A stretch of 64,000 nucleotides of DNA, taken from JAMXLO01 sp963818775. GTDB taxonomy: Bacteria > Pseudomonadota > Alphaproteobacteria > Acetobacterales > Acetobacteraceae. Under the pieces are notes generated by a model. That model was given only the letters and a program-made list of their open reading frames with translations, was not told where the DNA came from and did not search any database. A program made the translations under genes and the position numbers. The stretch lies in contig CAWFUF010000029.1 of the NCBI GenBank assembly GCA_963818775.1, positions 1 through 64,000 on the forward strand, read 5' to 3'. Shown piece by piece: positions 25,316-34,057 of this stretch (within the stretch, counting starts at the first letter, position 1; the number at the start of each line of letters is the position of its first letter).

Positions 25316-26608
25316 TCACTCCGGCTCGATGCGGATCAGCGTAGGCGCCTCGAGCACGGCATCCAGCCCAGCGATCCGTGCCAGCGCCTCACGCATGGCA
25401 CTTTCCTGTGTCTCATGCGTCACCAGCACGACAGGCACCGCCTCGCCCGGCGAGCGGCCGCGCTGAAGCATCGATTCGAGCGAAATGCGCTGATCACGCA
25501 GCACCGCGGTAACATCGGCGATGACACCCGGCCGATCCACCACCATCAGGCGCAGATAATAGGCACCGACATGCGCGCTCATCGGCACCGAAGGCGCGTT
25601 CGACAGCTCTGCCGATGCCGCACCCCAAACCGGGGTGAACCGATTGCGTGCGATGTCGATCAGGTCGGCCACAACGGCGGATGCGGTCGGCCCTGCGCCG
25701 GCGCCGCGGCCTTCCAGCATGACACGTCCCACGAAGTCGCCCTCTGCCACCACGGCGTTGAACACGCCATCCACGCGCGCGATCGGCGCGGAGTGCGGCA
25801 CCATGCACGGATGGACACGCGCCTCGATGCCGCCGTCGGTATGCCGCGCGATGCCGAGCAGTTTGATGCGATAGCCAAGCTCGGTCGCGAACGCGATGTC
25901 GAGCGCGGAAACCTTACGAATGCCCTCGACATGCACCGCGTCGAACGCAACCGGCCGCCCGAACGCCAGCGCCGCCAGGATCGCCAGTTTGTGCGCCGCA
26001 TCGATGCCGTCGATATCGAACGACGGATCGGCCTCGGCATAGCCGAGCTTCTGCGCATCGGCGAGCACCTCGGCAAATTCGCGACCGCGCTCGCGCATCT
26101 GCGTGAGGATGTAGTTGCAAGTGCCGTTCAGGATGCCGGCGATCCGCAGGATGCGGTTGGCGGCGAGCCCCTCACGCAGCGCCTTGATCACCGGGATGCC
26201 GCCCGCCACCGCGGCTTCGAACGCCAGCGGCACACCGCGCTCTTCCGCCATGGCCGCCAGTGAAGCCCCATGCACCGCCAGCATCGCCTTGTTGGCGGTC
26301 ACCACCGGCTTGCCGGCCGTCAGCGCCGCCTGAACCAACGAGCGCGCAGGGCCGTCGGAGCCGCCGATCAGCTCTACCACGACCTCGACTGCCGGGTCCG
26401 CGGCGAGCGCCACCGGGTCCTCGTACCATCGCAGGCCCGACAGCGAGACGCCGCGGTCGCGCGTGCGGTCGCGGGCGGACACCGCAGTCACCGCGATCGG
26501 CCGTCCGGCGCGTGCAGTCACCACATCGGCGTTGTCGCGCAGCAGCTTGAGCACGCCGCTGCCGACGGTTCCCAGGCCGGCGACCGCAATGGAGAGTGGA
26601 TGGGTCAT
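25316..26608 (-). CDS. hom: Homoserine dehydrogenase
   Basis: NAD(P)-dependent enzyme making homoserine from aspartate semialdehyde, the branch point to threonine and methionine. The 430-residue protein has the Rossmann start VAGLGTVGSGVLKLL, VTANKAMLAVHG, the substrate site GILNGTCNYILTQM, DPSFDIDGIDAAHKLAILA, and a C-terminal ACT domain (YYLRLMVVDRPGVIADVTAVL) for threonine feedback. ATG 26608 with GAGGAGAG upstream is preferred over the longer frame to 26668. The gene reads away from the glycosyltransferase region and toward the DUF4336 gene. Confidence 0.95.
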   Translation of the reverse strand: MTHPLSIAVAGLGTVGSGVLKLLRDNADVVTARAGRPIAVTAVSARDRTRDRGVSLSGLRWYEDPVALAADPAVEVVVELIGGSDGPARSLVQAALTAGKPVVTANKAMLAVHGASLAAMAEERGVPLAFEAAVAGGIPVIKALREGLAANRILRIAGILNGTCNYILTQMRERGREFAEVLADAQKLGYAEADPSFDIDGIDAAHKLAILAALAFGRPVAFDAVHVEGIRKVSALDIAFATELGYRIKLLGIARHTDGGIEARVHPCMVPHSAPIARVDGVFNAVVAEGDFVGRVMLEGRGAGAGPTASAVVADLIDIARNRFTPVWGAASAELSNAPSVPMSAHVGAYYLRLMVVDRPGVIADVTAVLRDQRISLESMLQRGRSPGEAVPVVLVTHETQESAMREALARIAGLDAVLEAPTLIRIEPE

Positions 26609-26736
26609 GGCAGTCGCTCTCCTCGGGTGGGGCAGAAGACGCCGAGGGCCGTCGAGCCGCAAGCCCATACAGCTTGCCCAGAAGGCTCGGGGGCGCCCAG
26701 CGTCCCAGGGCCTCAGAACCGCGAGGTCGCTGAGTC

Positions 26737-27789
26737 CTAGCGCACCACGCGCAGCGCGGGGCGGACCCGGGCGGCCAGGCGGCGATATAGAGCGAGATAA
26801 TCCTCGGCCATGCGCTCGGCGCTGAACCGCTGCTCGAAGCAGCGACGCACCCGAGCGCGGGACAGATCCGCAACCTGACGGATCGCCGCGACCCCCTCCG
26901 CCTCGTCTTCCACGATCAGCCCGGTGACGCCGTGCTCGATGATCTCCGGCACCGAGCCGCGGTTGAACGCGATTACCGGCGTGCCGCAGGCCATCGCCTC
27001 GATCATCACCAGCCCGAACGGCTCCGGCCAGTCGATCGGCACCAGCAGCGCGATGGCGCCGCTGAGGAAGTCCGGCTTTTCCGCATCGCTGATCTCGCCA
27101 ATCAATTCGACATTGCGACCATCGATCATCGGCCGGATCGTATCGCGAAAATACGCTTCGTCGACGCGATCCACCTTGGCGGCGATCTTCAGCGGAATGC
27201 CGGCAGCACGCGCGATCCGGATCGCGCGATCGGGCCGCTTTTCCGGACAGATGCGACCGAGGAACGCCAGGTAGCTCGGGGTGACATTGCGTGGCCGCAA
27301 CAGGTCCACGGGCAGCCCATGCTGCACGGTCGCGATGAAGTTGGAATCCGGCAAGGGAAGGCGCTGGGCGTCAGAGATCGATACCAGCGGAACGTTCGGG
27401 AAACACTCATAGACCGGCCGCAGTTCCGGCAGATCGAGCCGGCCGTGCAACGTGGTCAGGAATGGCGTGTCCTGCCGGCTGAATACCGAGAATGGCCAGT
27501 AATCGAGGTGGCAATGCAGCACATCGAACTCATCGGCGCGCTGACAGACCTGCTCCAGCATCAGCATGTGGGGGGCGATCGCATCCCGGATCGTGGCATC
27601 GAAGCGCAGCGCACAGGGCCACATCGGCGCAAGCTCCGCGCTCGTGCGTGAATCGCCGCTGGCGAATAAGGTCACGTCATGGCCCATGGCAACCAACTGC
27701 TCGGTCAGGAAGGAGACGACGCGCTCGGTCCCGCCGTAAAGCCGGGGGGGTACTGACTCGGTCAGCGGTGCAATCTGGGCAATTCGCAT
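26737..27789 (-). CDS. Family 4 glycosyltransferase
   Basis: A 350-residue GT-B glycosyltransferase. The acceptor domain starts MRIAQIAPLTESVPPRLYGGTERVVSFLTEQL, with the family 4 P-x-x-x-GG-E loop. The donor domain carries FLGRICPEKRPDRAIRIARAAG and the EPFGLVMIEAMACGTPVIAF signature (E-x7-E). The open frame extends upstream to 28152 but ATG 27789 matches the family start. Divergent from otsA, with 181 bases between. The acceptor is unknown; a glycolipid or small glycoside is possible. Confidence 0.9.
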   Translation of the reverse strand: MRIAQIAPLTESVPPRLYGGTERVVSFLTEQLVAMGHDVTLFASGDSRTSAELAPMWPCALRFDATIRDAIAPHMLMLEQVCQRADEFDVLHCHLDYWPFSVFSRQDTPFLTTLHGRLDLPELRPVYECFPNVPLVSISDAQRLPLPDSNFIATVQHGLPVDLLRPRNVTPSYLAFLGRICPEKRPDRAIRIARAAGIPLKIAAKVDRVDEAYFRDTIRPMIDGRNVELIGEISDAEKPDFLSGAIALLVPIDWPEPFGLVMIEAMACGTPVIAFNRGSVPEIIEHGVTGLIVEDEAEGVAAIRQVADLSRARVRRCFEQRFSAERMAEDYLALYRRLAARVRPALRVVR

Positions 27790-27970
27790 GATCGTGAAGC
27801 CTCTCTTGGTGTAAGTCACGCAACAGCGATCTCGCCGGAAGTTCGGGCTTTTCTGCGGCAGGAGTTGGCGCTGGCCGAGGCTCACGGCGAAGTTACCGGG
27901 AGCCAAGCATCGGCACGGTATCGTTGTGCGTTGTCCCTGCGGTAAGGCACGCCAGCGGCCGGGAGGGAAT

Positions 27971-29377
27971 TTGGGACGCCTCGTTATAGTTTCCAACCGA
28001 GTTCCGTTGCCTTCTGAGCGGGGGCCGCGGGCTGGTGGACTAGCCGTTGCACTTGCGGATGCATTGACCCCTGGATCGGTCTGGTTCGGCTGGAGCGGCA
28101 GGCGCTCCGGCTCGGCTGACGGGGAAGTCCGCCTGCAACGGGCCGAGGGCACGACCTACGCCACGATCGACCTGACCGAGGCAGAATACCGCTCCTTCTA
28201 CGTCAATTTCGCCAATGGCGCGCTGTGGCCGCTGCTGCATTTTCGGCTCGGGCTCGTGCAGTTCCGGCGGGAGGACTACGAGGGCTACCGCGCGGTCAAC
28301 CGTCGTTTTGCCCAGGCGCTGGCCAAGTTGCTGCGTGAAGACGATCTGGTCTGGGTGCACGACTATCACCTGTTCCTGTTGGCCGAGGAACTCCGGCTGC
28401 TGGGTGTGCGCAATCGCATTGGGTTTTTCCTGCATACCCCATTTGTTCCGCCGGCGCTGCTGCATGTGCTGCCGCGCGCCGCTGAATTGCTGCGGGCCAT
28501 GTGCGCGTTCGATGTCGTCGGCTTTCATACCCAGACCTACCAGCGTGCCTTCCTCGACTGCGTCGAGCAAATCCTCCAGGGCACGCGAGTCAGAGACGGC
28601 GGGTTCATGTTTGGAGGCCGCCACGTGCTGGCGATCGTCGATCCGATCGGCATCGACGCGGCGGGTTTCGCGGACACCGCCGCACGCGCCGACCGAAGCG
28701 CCGAGACGGCACGGTTGCGCGATAGCCTTGGTGGCCGTGCTTTGGCCATCGGTGTCGATCGGCTCGACTACTCGAAGGGTCTGGTCAACCGTTTCGAGGC
28801 ATTCGGCCGTTTGCTGGGGAAATACCCCGAAGATTGCCGCCAGGTCAGCTTCCTCCAGATTGCCGCGCGATCGCGCGAGGAGTCCGGCAGCTATCAGCGC
28901 CTTCGACGCGAGCTCGATCGGATTGTCGGCGACACCAACGGCCGCTTTTCCGAATTCGACTGGGTGCCGTTGCGCTATATGACGACGACGGTGCGCCGGA
29001 ATATCCTGGCCGGTTTCTTTCGGATCGCCCGCCTCGGGGTGGTAACGCCGCTACGCGACGGCATGAACCTGGTGGCGAAGGAATACATCGCGGCGCAGGA
29101 TCCCGCCGATCCCGGCGTGCTGATCCTGTCGCGTTTCGCCGGCGCGGCCGAGGAGCTGACTGAGGCTTTGATCGTCAATCCGTTCGATTCCGACGAGATA
29201 GCCGATGCGATGCACGAGGGCCTGAAGATGCCGCTGGCCGAGCGGCTGCGCCGTTATGACGCCTTGCGGGAGCGGGTGTGGGACACGACAGCGCACAAAT
29301 ACTGCGCGCGGTTCCTTGCTTACCTCGAGCACGAGGAACGGCCGCTGCCGCGGTTCCGACTGCAGGTCGCGTCATGA
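27971..29377 (+). CDS. otsA: Alpha,alpha-trehalose-phosphate synthase (UDP-forming)
   Basis: GT20 enzyme joining UDP-glucose and glucose-6-phosphate to trehalose-6-phosphate, a compatible-solute precursor. About 468 residues. The N-terminus is LGRLVIVSNRVPLP, then GGLAVALADAL (N-terminal loop), WVHDYHLFLLAEELR, the catalytic region GVDRLDYSKGL, and PLRDGMNLVAKEYIAAQ near the C-terminus. TTG 27971 lies after GGGAGG and fits the family start; GTG 27926 is the in-frame alternative. No trehalose phosphatase (otsB) is adjacent. Confidence 0.92.
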   Translation: MGRLVIVSNRVPLPSERGPRAGGLAVALADALTPGSVWFGWSGRRSGSADGEVRLQRAEGTTYATIDLTEAEYRSFYVNFANGALWPLLHFRLGLVQFRREDYEGYRAVNRRFAQALAKLLREDDLVWVHDYHLFLLAEELRLLGVRNRIGFFLHTPFVPPALLHVLPRAAELLRAMCAFDVVGFHTQTYQRAFLDCVEQILQGTRVRDGGFMFGGRHVLAIVDPIGIDAAGFADTAARADRSAETARLRDSLGGRALAIGVDRLDYSKGLVNRFEAFGRLLGKYPEDCRQVSFLQIAARSREESGSYQRLRRELDRIVGDTNGRFSEFDWVPLRYMTTTVRRNILAGFFRIARLGVVTPLRDGMNLVAKEYIAAQDPADPGVLILSRFAGAAEELTEALIVNPFDSDEIADAMHEGLKMPLAERLRRYDALRERVWDTTAHKYCARFLAYLEHEERPLPRFRLQVAS

Positions 29378-29519
29378 GCCAGCCGAAGCCGTAGCGGTCA
29401 GCCCCGGATCAGCGGCGGCGACAACCTTTCTCCTCATTCCCGCCGTAGTCCGGTCATTGGGATTTGGCCTTTGCTCGCGGCCGGGCAGGCAACGGCGGAC
29501 CACCAAAGGAGACTGGATC

Positions 29520-29825
29520 ATGCGGCGTTCGATTGCACCCATCGCAGCGGCTCTCGGGACGGTGCTGGCATTGTCCGCTTGCACGGACCCCTACGACCCG
29601 GGCCAGCGCGCGGTCGGTGGCGGACTGCTGGGAGCCGGCGCGGGCGCGGCAATTGGCGGCCTCGCGGGTGGCGGACGTGGCGCCGCCGCGGGAGCGCTGA
29701 TAGGTGGCGGGGTGGGCGCCATCGGCGGTGCGGCTACCACGCCACGGCCGCCGCCGCCCGCGTACTACTCGCCGCCTCCGCCACCGCCTCCGGGCTACTA
29801 TCCGCCTCCGCCGCCCAGCTACTAG
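29520..29825 (+). CDS. Glycine-zipper lipoprotein with proline-tyrosine tail
   Basis: A 101-residue lipoprotein. The signal ends VLALSAC (Cys about 20). The mature part has a glycine zipper (GGGLLGAGAGAAIGGLAGGGRGAAAGALIGGGVGAIGGAA) and a tail of PPPPPAYYSPPPPPP/GYYPPPPPSY type, probably extended and surface or peptidoglycan associated. ATG 29520 follows AAAGGAGA at seven bases. The stop overlaps that of the convergent SMP-30 gene by four bases. Second member of the glycine-zipper type in the window. Confidence 0.82.
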   Translation: MRRSIAPIAAALGTVLALSACTDPYDPGQRAVGGGLLGAGAGAAIGGLAGGGRGAAAGALIGGGVGAIGGAATTPRPPPPAYYSPPPPPPPGYYPPPPPSY

Positions 29826-30691
29826 GCGTCGGCGAACATCGCGACTGGGGCACCCCTTACGGGAGCCTCGGCGCGGAACAGTCCGCCCAGCGTCGGGTGC
29901 TGCGCCAATGCTTCAGGCGAGCGGCCCTCGCGCAGCGACGTCACGTAGAGGTCGCCTTCCGCGAAGCACGGCATGGTCGGGCCGGGAACCGGGAACGGCA
30001 GCTTGCTCAGCAATGCACCCGACGGCGAGATGCGGTTGATGCACCCTGCGGAGGGTCCGGCCGACCAGTAGACGCCCGCCACGTCGACCGCAGCGCCGTC
30101 GGGGCGACCCTCTTCATTGCTCAGCGTCGCCAGCACGCGGTGGTTCGCGAGCGCTCCGCTGCGGGTGTCGAAATCCCAGGCCTCGATGATACCGGCTGTG
30201 GAATCCGAATGGTACATAACACTGCCGTCAGGAGACCAGGCGAGGCCGTTGGACACCGCGTAGCCCTCGGCCTTGCGCTCTATGCGGCCCTGCGGCGTGA
30301 CGCGGTAGAGCGCGGCGGTCTTCTGGCGCGGCGAATTCTCATCCATGCTGCCTACCCAGAAGCAACCGTCGGGACCGACCTTCCCATCGTTGAGGCGATT
30401 GGTCGGCGGTTCGTTCACCGGGTCGGTCAGATGCTCGATTGCCTTGGTGCGCGGATCGAACAGCACAACGCGATGGCGCAGCGCGACGACCAGCCGGCCC
30501 GACCGGCAGAGACCAAAACTGCCGACGACTTCAGGAAAATCCCATGACGTGTGGGAGCCGTCGTCAACCGACAGTGCGTTGATGCGCTTGCCGGGAATGT
30601 CGCAGAACAGGAGGCGTCGGGTGGACGCATCCCACACCGGGGACTCGGCGACGCCGCAACGGGAATCCCAGACCAGTTCGAATTCGGGCAT
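29822..30691 (-). CDS. SMP-30/gluconolactonase-family protein
   Basis: A 289-residue six-bladed beta-propeller hydrolase of the SMP-30/lactonase family. Family landmarks are CGVAESPVWDASTRRLLFCDI (metal Glu), NEPPTNRLNDGKVGPDGCFWVGSM, AVSNGLAWSPDGSVMYHSDS and EGRPDGAAVDVAGVYWSA (metal Asp). ATG 30691 follows GGAG at seven bases; the frame is open further up to 30895. Sugar-lactone hydrolysis is the usual role. Divergent from the CDF transporter. Confidence 0.92.
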   Translation of the reverse strand: MPEFELVWDSRCGVAESPVWDASTRRLLFCDIPGKRINALSVDDGSHTSWDFPEVVGSFGLCRSGRLVVALRHRVVLFDPRTKAIEHLTDPVNEPPTNRLNDGKVGPDGCFWVGSMDENSPRQKTAALYRVTPQGRIERKAEGYAVSNGLAWSPDGSVMYHSDSTAGIIEAWDFDTRSGALANHRVLATLSNEEGRPDGAAVDVAGVYWSAGPSAGCINRISPSGALLSKLPFPVPGPTMPCFAEGDLYVTSLREGRSPEALAQHPTLGGLFRAEAPVRGAPVAMFADA

Positions 30692-30841
30692 GCTCAACTC
30701 CGCTGTAAGTTCCAGAACACGGGACTGCCTTGCAGCAGCCCGGTCAAGTTCACCTGATATGCGGTCGGTATGAAAGATTGGCCGAGTGGGAGTAGGGGAC
30801 ATCCTCGAACACCCGTAGCTGGAGCCGAGCGACTGCAAATG

Positions 30842-30858
30842 GGAGTGTGATACACTCC
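30842..30858. promoter_or_regulatory. Perfect 17-bp palindrome upstream of a CDF metal exporter
   Basis: GGAGTGT-GAT-ACACTCC is a perfect 7-3-7 inverted repeat ending 20 bases before the CDF start codon and inside the 187-base divergent region with the SMP-30 gene. Position and symmetry fit an operator for a metal-responsive repressor. No metal regulator gene is next to it, so the binding protein would act in trans. Inferred from sequence only. Confidence 0.55.
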
Positions 30859-30878
30859 ATGCGAGGTGAGGACCGACC

Positions 30879-31838
30879 ATGAGCGAGACCAGCATTTCGT
30901 CCGCGCCACGCCGGCATCAGCACGTGTTCCTCGGCGCGGAGCACGAGGCGAGCGAACGCAGGACATGGGCCGTGATCTGGCTCTGCGGCGCAATGATGAT
31001 CGCCGAGATCGCAGGCGGTCTGCTGTTCGGCTCGATAGCCCTCGTGGCCGATGGCATGCACATGAGCACGCATGCCGGCGCGCTTCTGCTCGCCGCGCTC
31101 GCTTACAGCTACGCGCGCAGGCATGCCGATGATCCGCGCTTCACTTTCGGGACTGGCAAACTGGGCGACCTCGCCGGGTTCACCAGCGCGATCATTCTGG
31201 CGATCATTGCTGTGCTCATCGGCTATGAGTTCATAAGCCGCATCTTCGCGCCGGTGCCGATCCGCTTCGCCGAGGCGATTCCGATTGCCTGCCTGGGGCT
31301 CGCGGTCAATGTCGCCAGTGCGCTGCTGCTCAGCGGCGGCGGGCACCATGACGACCACCATCACCATGATGATGATCATGATCATGACCATCATCACGAT
31401 CATGGCCACGGGGCGGCGCATCAAGACAACAACTTGCGGGCCGCCGTGGTGCACGTGATCGCCGATGCGACTGTCTCTGTCATGGTCATCGTCGGTCTGC
31501 TATTGGCCCGCGCCTTCGGGTGGCTGTGGATGGACCCGCTCGCCGGGATCATTGGTGCGTGCGTCATTGCCAGTTGGTCATTCGGCCTGATTCGTGACAC
31601 CGGAGCCATCCTGCTCGACATGAATCCGGACCGGCATATGGCTGAAAATCTGCAAAGGACCATCGAGAGCGACGGCGACACGCTCACTGACCTGCATCTC
31701 TGGCGTCTGGGTCCCGGCCATCTTGGCGCGATAGTTTCGGTGGGCACGCACGCGGAGCGCGGTCTCGACTACTACCGGGCGAAGCTGGCGCGATTCAGCT
31801 CGCTGTCGCACCTCACCATCGAGGTGCAAAACTACTGA
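30879..31838 (+). CDS. Cation diffusion facilitator family metal exporter (DmeF-like)
   Basis: A 319-residue inner-membrane metal/proton antiporter. Six hydrophobic segments; TM2 has ADGMHMSTHAG (the HxxxD-type metal site), and TM5 HVIADATVSVMVIVGLLLA. A long His/Asp-rich loop (about 151-177, with runs such as HHDDHHHHDDDH) sits between TM4 and TM5, a feature of Co/Ni/Zn transporters of the DmeF type. GAGGTGAGG precedes the ATG. Reads divergently from SMP-30 with the palindrome at 30842 in between. Metal specificity is not resolved. Confidence 0.9.
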   Translation: MSETSISSAPRRHQHVFLGAEHEASERRTWAVIWLCGAMMIAEIAGGLLFGSIALVADGMHMSTHAGALLLAALAYSYARRHADDPRFTFGTGKLGDLAGFTSAIILAIIAVLIGYEFISRIFAPVPIRFAEAIPIACLGLAVNVASALLLSGGGHHDDHHHHDDDHDHDHHHDHGHGAAHQDNNLRAAVVHVIADATVSVMVIVGLLLARAFGWLWMDPLAGIIGACVIASWSFGLIRDTGAILLDMNPDRHMAENLQRTIESDGDTLTDLHLWRLGPGHLGAIVSVGTHAERGLDYYRAKLARFSSLSHLTIEVQNY

Positions 31839-31839
31839 A

Positions 31840-32910
31840 TCAAACCTGATCGTAGTCGATCACGACCCGATCGGTGAGGGGATGTGACTGGCAGGTCAGC
31901 ACGTATCCCGCCTCGGTCTCCCAAGGTTCCAGCGAATAGTTTACTGCCATCTCCACCCTGCCCTCGACCAGTTTCGCGCGGCAGGTGCAGCACATGCCGC
32001 CACGGCATGAATAGGGCAGACTGCGACCTGCCCGGATCGCGGCGTCAATGATCGCCTCGCCTTCGGCAACCGGAAATTCGAAGCGCGCACCCTCGCTGAT
32101 CACTGTGGCGACCGACTTCGGCGCCGCGAGTGGTTGCACGACCACCGGACGTGGCCGACCCCCGACACCTGGTGTGAATCGCTCGACATGCACCCACTCG
32201 TGCGGCATGCCGACAATGGTCAGCGCTCTTTCCATGCCTTCTATCATCGGTTGTGGACCGCAGACGAAAGCCTGGTCCACAGTCGCAGCCGGCACGACCG
32301 AACGCATCAGCACCCCAACCTTCGCCGCATCCAGATGGCCATTCAGCATTTCGATGTCCTGCTGCTCGCGCGACAGGACGTGGAACACCGACAGCCGCGC
32401 AAGATAGCGGTCCTTCAGGTCCTCCAGTTGCTCGCGGAAGATGATGTCGGCCGCGGTGCGGTTGCCGTAGAACAGGAAGAAGCGTCCCGCCTCACGTCGC
32501 AACACGGTCTTAAGGATCGCCATCACCGGCGTGATGCCCGACCCCGCGGCGAACGCCACGAGCGTGCGCGTCGACCCGGGCTCGATCGCGACGCCGAAGC
32601 GTCCGTCCGGTGTCATCACCGACAGCGTATCGCCCGCACGTAATTGTTCGTTCACCCAGGTCGAGAACGCTCCGCCCGCCAGCCGCTTGACCACAACGCG
32701 CAGTTCGCCGTCGTCCAGGCCGGAGCAGATCGAGTAGGATCGCCGCACATCCTCGCCGTCGATCGTGCCACGCAAGGTAAGATACTGGCCTGGCGTGTAG
32801 CGATACGCCGCCCTCAACCGCTCCGGGACGGTAAAGGCGAGCGACACCGCGTCCGGCGTTTCGCGACGGACATCGGCAATCGTCAAGGTGTGAAAGCGCG
32901 GCCGGGCCAT
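31840..32910 (-). CDS. paaE: PaaE-type ferredoxin/FNR fusion oxidoreductase
   Basis: A 356-residue NAD(P)H reductase with FNR and C-terminal plant-type ferredoxin domains. The FAD site is RRSYSICSG, the nucleotide site FAAGSGITPVMAIL and VCGPQPMIEGM. The [2Fe-2S] ligands are Cys302, Cys307, Cys310 and Cys340 (CRGGMCCTC, LTCQSHPL). This is the architecture of PaaE, which feeds electrons to the phenylacetyl-CoA epoxidase, but no paaABCD gene is in the window, so a role with another oxygenase is possible. Convergent with the CDF gene (one base apart). Confidence 0.88.
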   Translation of the reverse strand: MARPRFHTLTIADVRRETPDAVSLAFTVPERLRAAYRYTPGQYLTLRGTIDGEDVRRSYSICSGLDDGELRVVVKRLAGGAFSTWVNEQLRAGDTLSVMTPDGRFGVAIEPGSTRTLVAFAAGSGITPVMAILKTVLRREAGRFFLFYGNRTAADIIFREQLEDLKDRYLARLSVFHVLSREQQDIEMLNGHLDAAKVGVLMRSVVPAATVDQAFVCGPQPMIEGMERALTIVGMPHEWVHVERFTPGVGGRPRPVVVQPLAAPKSVATVISEGARFEFPVAEGEAIIDAAIRAGRSLPYSCRGGMCCTCRAKLVEGRVEMAVNYSLEPWETEAGYVLTCQSHPLTDRVVIDYDQV

Positions 32911-32955
32911 GGTGGGCGTCTTGCGCGTTCAGCCCGCCCGGCACAAGTCTTTATC

Positions 32956-33372
32956 ATGCGCCAGGCAATGCATCGGCTGTCGGTGGGGGCCAATGGTCAG
33001 GGTCTCGTCGATATCACTGAACCCGTGTGCCACTGGGTTGCGACGCAACGGATCGCCGTCGGGCTGCTGACGGTCTGGTGCCGTCACACGTCCGCGTCCC
33101 TGCTGGTGCAGGAGAAGGCCGATCCCGACGTGCGCACCGACCTCGAGGCATTCTTCAACCGTCTGGTGCCGGAGAAGGCCGGATACCGTCACGAGGACGA
33201 GGGGCCTGACGATATGCCGGCGCACATCAAGGCAGCGCTGACGCAGACGCAGCTTACCGTTCCAGTGGACGATGGACGCCCTCTACTCGGCACCTGGCAG
33301 GGCATCTACCTGTTCGAGCACCGCGCCGCGCCTCACCGGCGGGAGATCGTTCTGCATCTGATCGGCGAGTGA
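32956..33372 (+). CDS. YjbQ-family secondary thiamine-phosphate synthase-like protein
   Basis: A 138-residue YjbQ/UPF0047 protein. Diagnostic segments are LTVWCRHTSASLLVQEKADPDVRTDLEAFFNRLVPE, YRHEDEGPDDMPAHIKAAL (metal site), and GTWQGIYLFEHRAAPHRREIVL. Members weakly complement thiamine-phosphate synthase; the physiological role is uncertain. ATG 32956; the frame is open well upstream across the divergent paaE start, which argues for the short form. 45 bases separate it from paaE. Confidence 0.93.
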   Translation: MRQAMHRLSVGANGQGLVDITEPVCHWVATQRIAVGLLTVWCRHTSASLLVQEKADPDVRTDLEAFFNRLVPEKAGYRHEDEGPDDMPAHIKAALTQTQLTVPVDDGRPLLGTWQGIYLFEHRAAPHRREIVLHLIGE

Positions 33373-33421
33373 CGCAATCGCACCAAGGGCCCACCTCGAT
33401 TCACTCACTGCCCAGCAAGCC

Positions 33422-34051
33422 CTATCGTTCATTCGGCATGACGATACGCTCTATGCATCGTGGACAGATGCCATGGCTGACGACCACGTCGCTCAACCCG
33501 CCGCGGCGATAGTAGTCTTCGATCGCGATCCAGATTTGATTTTCCTGTCGAGCACCGATAGGCCATGCGACATCGTGACAGAATGAGCAAAGCGCCACCT
33601 GCTCGCCAGAGGACTGCGCCCCGGTCGCGACCGCACGATGTTTCATCGACATCAGCCCCAACGGCAGTCGTGGTGCCTCAGCCAGGAGTTGGGATTGGTA
33701 CAATGCCATGACCACGTTGCCCTTTCCCGCGACCGGGCTGATCGACATGCGCATCCGACGCTCCACATCGGGCCCGTCGCAGCGATATTCATAGGCGATG
33801 ACCGGTCGCTTTCTCTGGAACACAGAATCATGCAGCCGCTCGCAGGCTTTACGCACATCGCTTCCATCGATGCCTGCGAAGACGGACGTCCCGATGACGG
33901 AATCGACAGTCAGTTCCGGCACATCGTTCTGCGTTGCGAAGCGCTTCCAGGAGATGGCGCCGATCGCGTGGATGATGCCGCTCGAATCGACGAGGTAGGC
34001 GACCCCGTCGATCGCATCGAGCAACTGCTGTGTGTCGACGGCCGGTGTCAT
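33422..34051 (-). CDS. PAS-domain protein with C-terminal cysteine motif
   Basis: A 209-residue probable signalling protein. Residues 5-120 form a PAS-like domain (IDGVAYLVDSSGIIHAIGAISW ... VERRMRMSISPV). The C-terminus has CSFCHDV, then EDYYRRGGLSDVVVSHGICPRC. This C-x2-C / HGICPxC arrangement is found at the end of several sensor proteins and could hold zinc or iron. No kinase, cyclase or helix-turn-helix output is present, so it must signal through partners. It starts six bases after the stop of the GST gene (same strand). Confidence 0.8.
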   Translation of the reverse strand: MTPAVDTQQLLDAIDGVAYLVDSSGIIHAIGAISWKRFATQNDVPELTVDSVIGTSVFAGIDGSDVRKACERLHDSVFQRKRPVIAYEYRCDGPDVERRMRMSISPVAGKGNVVMALYQSQLLAEAPRLPLGLMSMKHRAVATGAQSSGEQVALCSFCHDVAWPIGARQENQIWIAIEDYYRRGGLSDVVVSHGICPRCIERIVMPNER

Positions 34052-34057
34052 GATTGG

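Noticed and set aside
31345..31425. CAT/GAT-rich stretch as a possible satellite or CRISPR-like repeat
   Set aside because: It codes for the His/Asp-rich loop of the CDF transporter in an intact frame.
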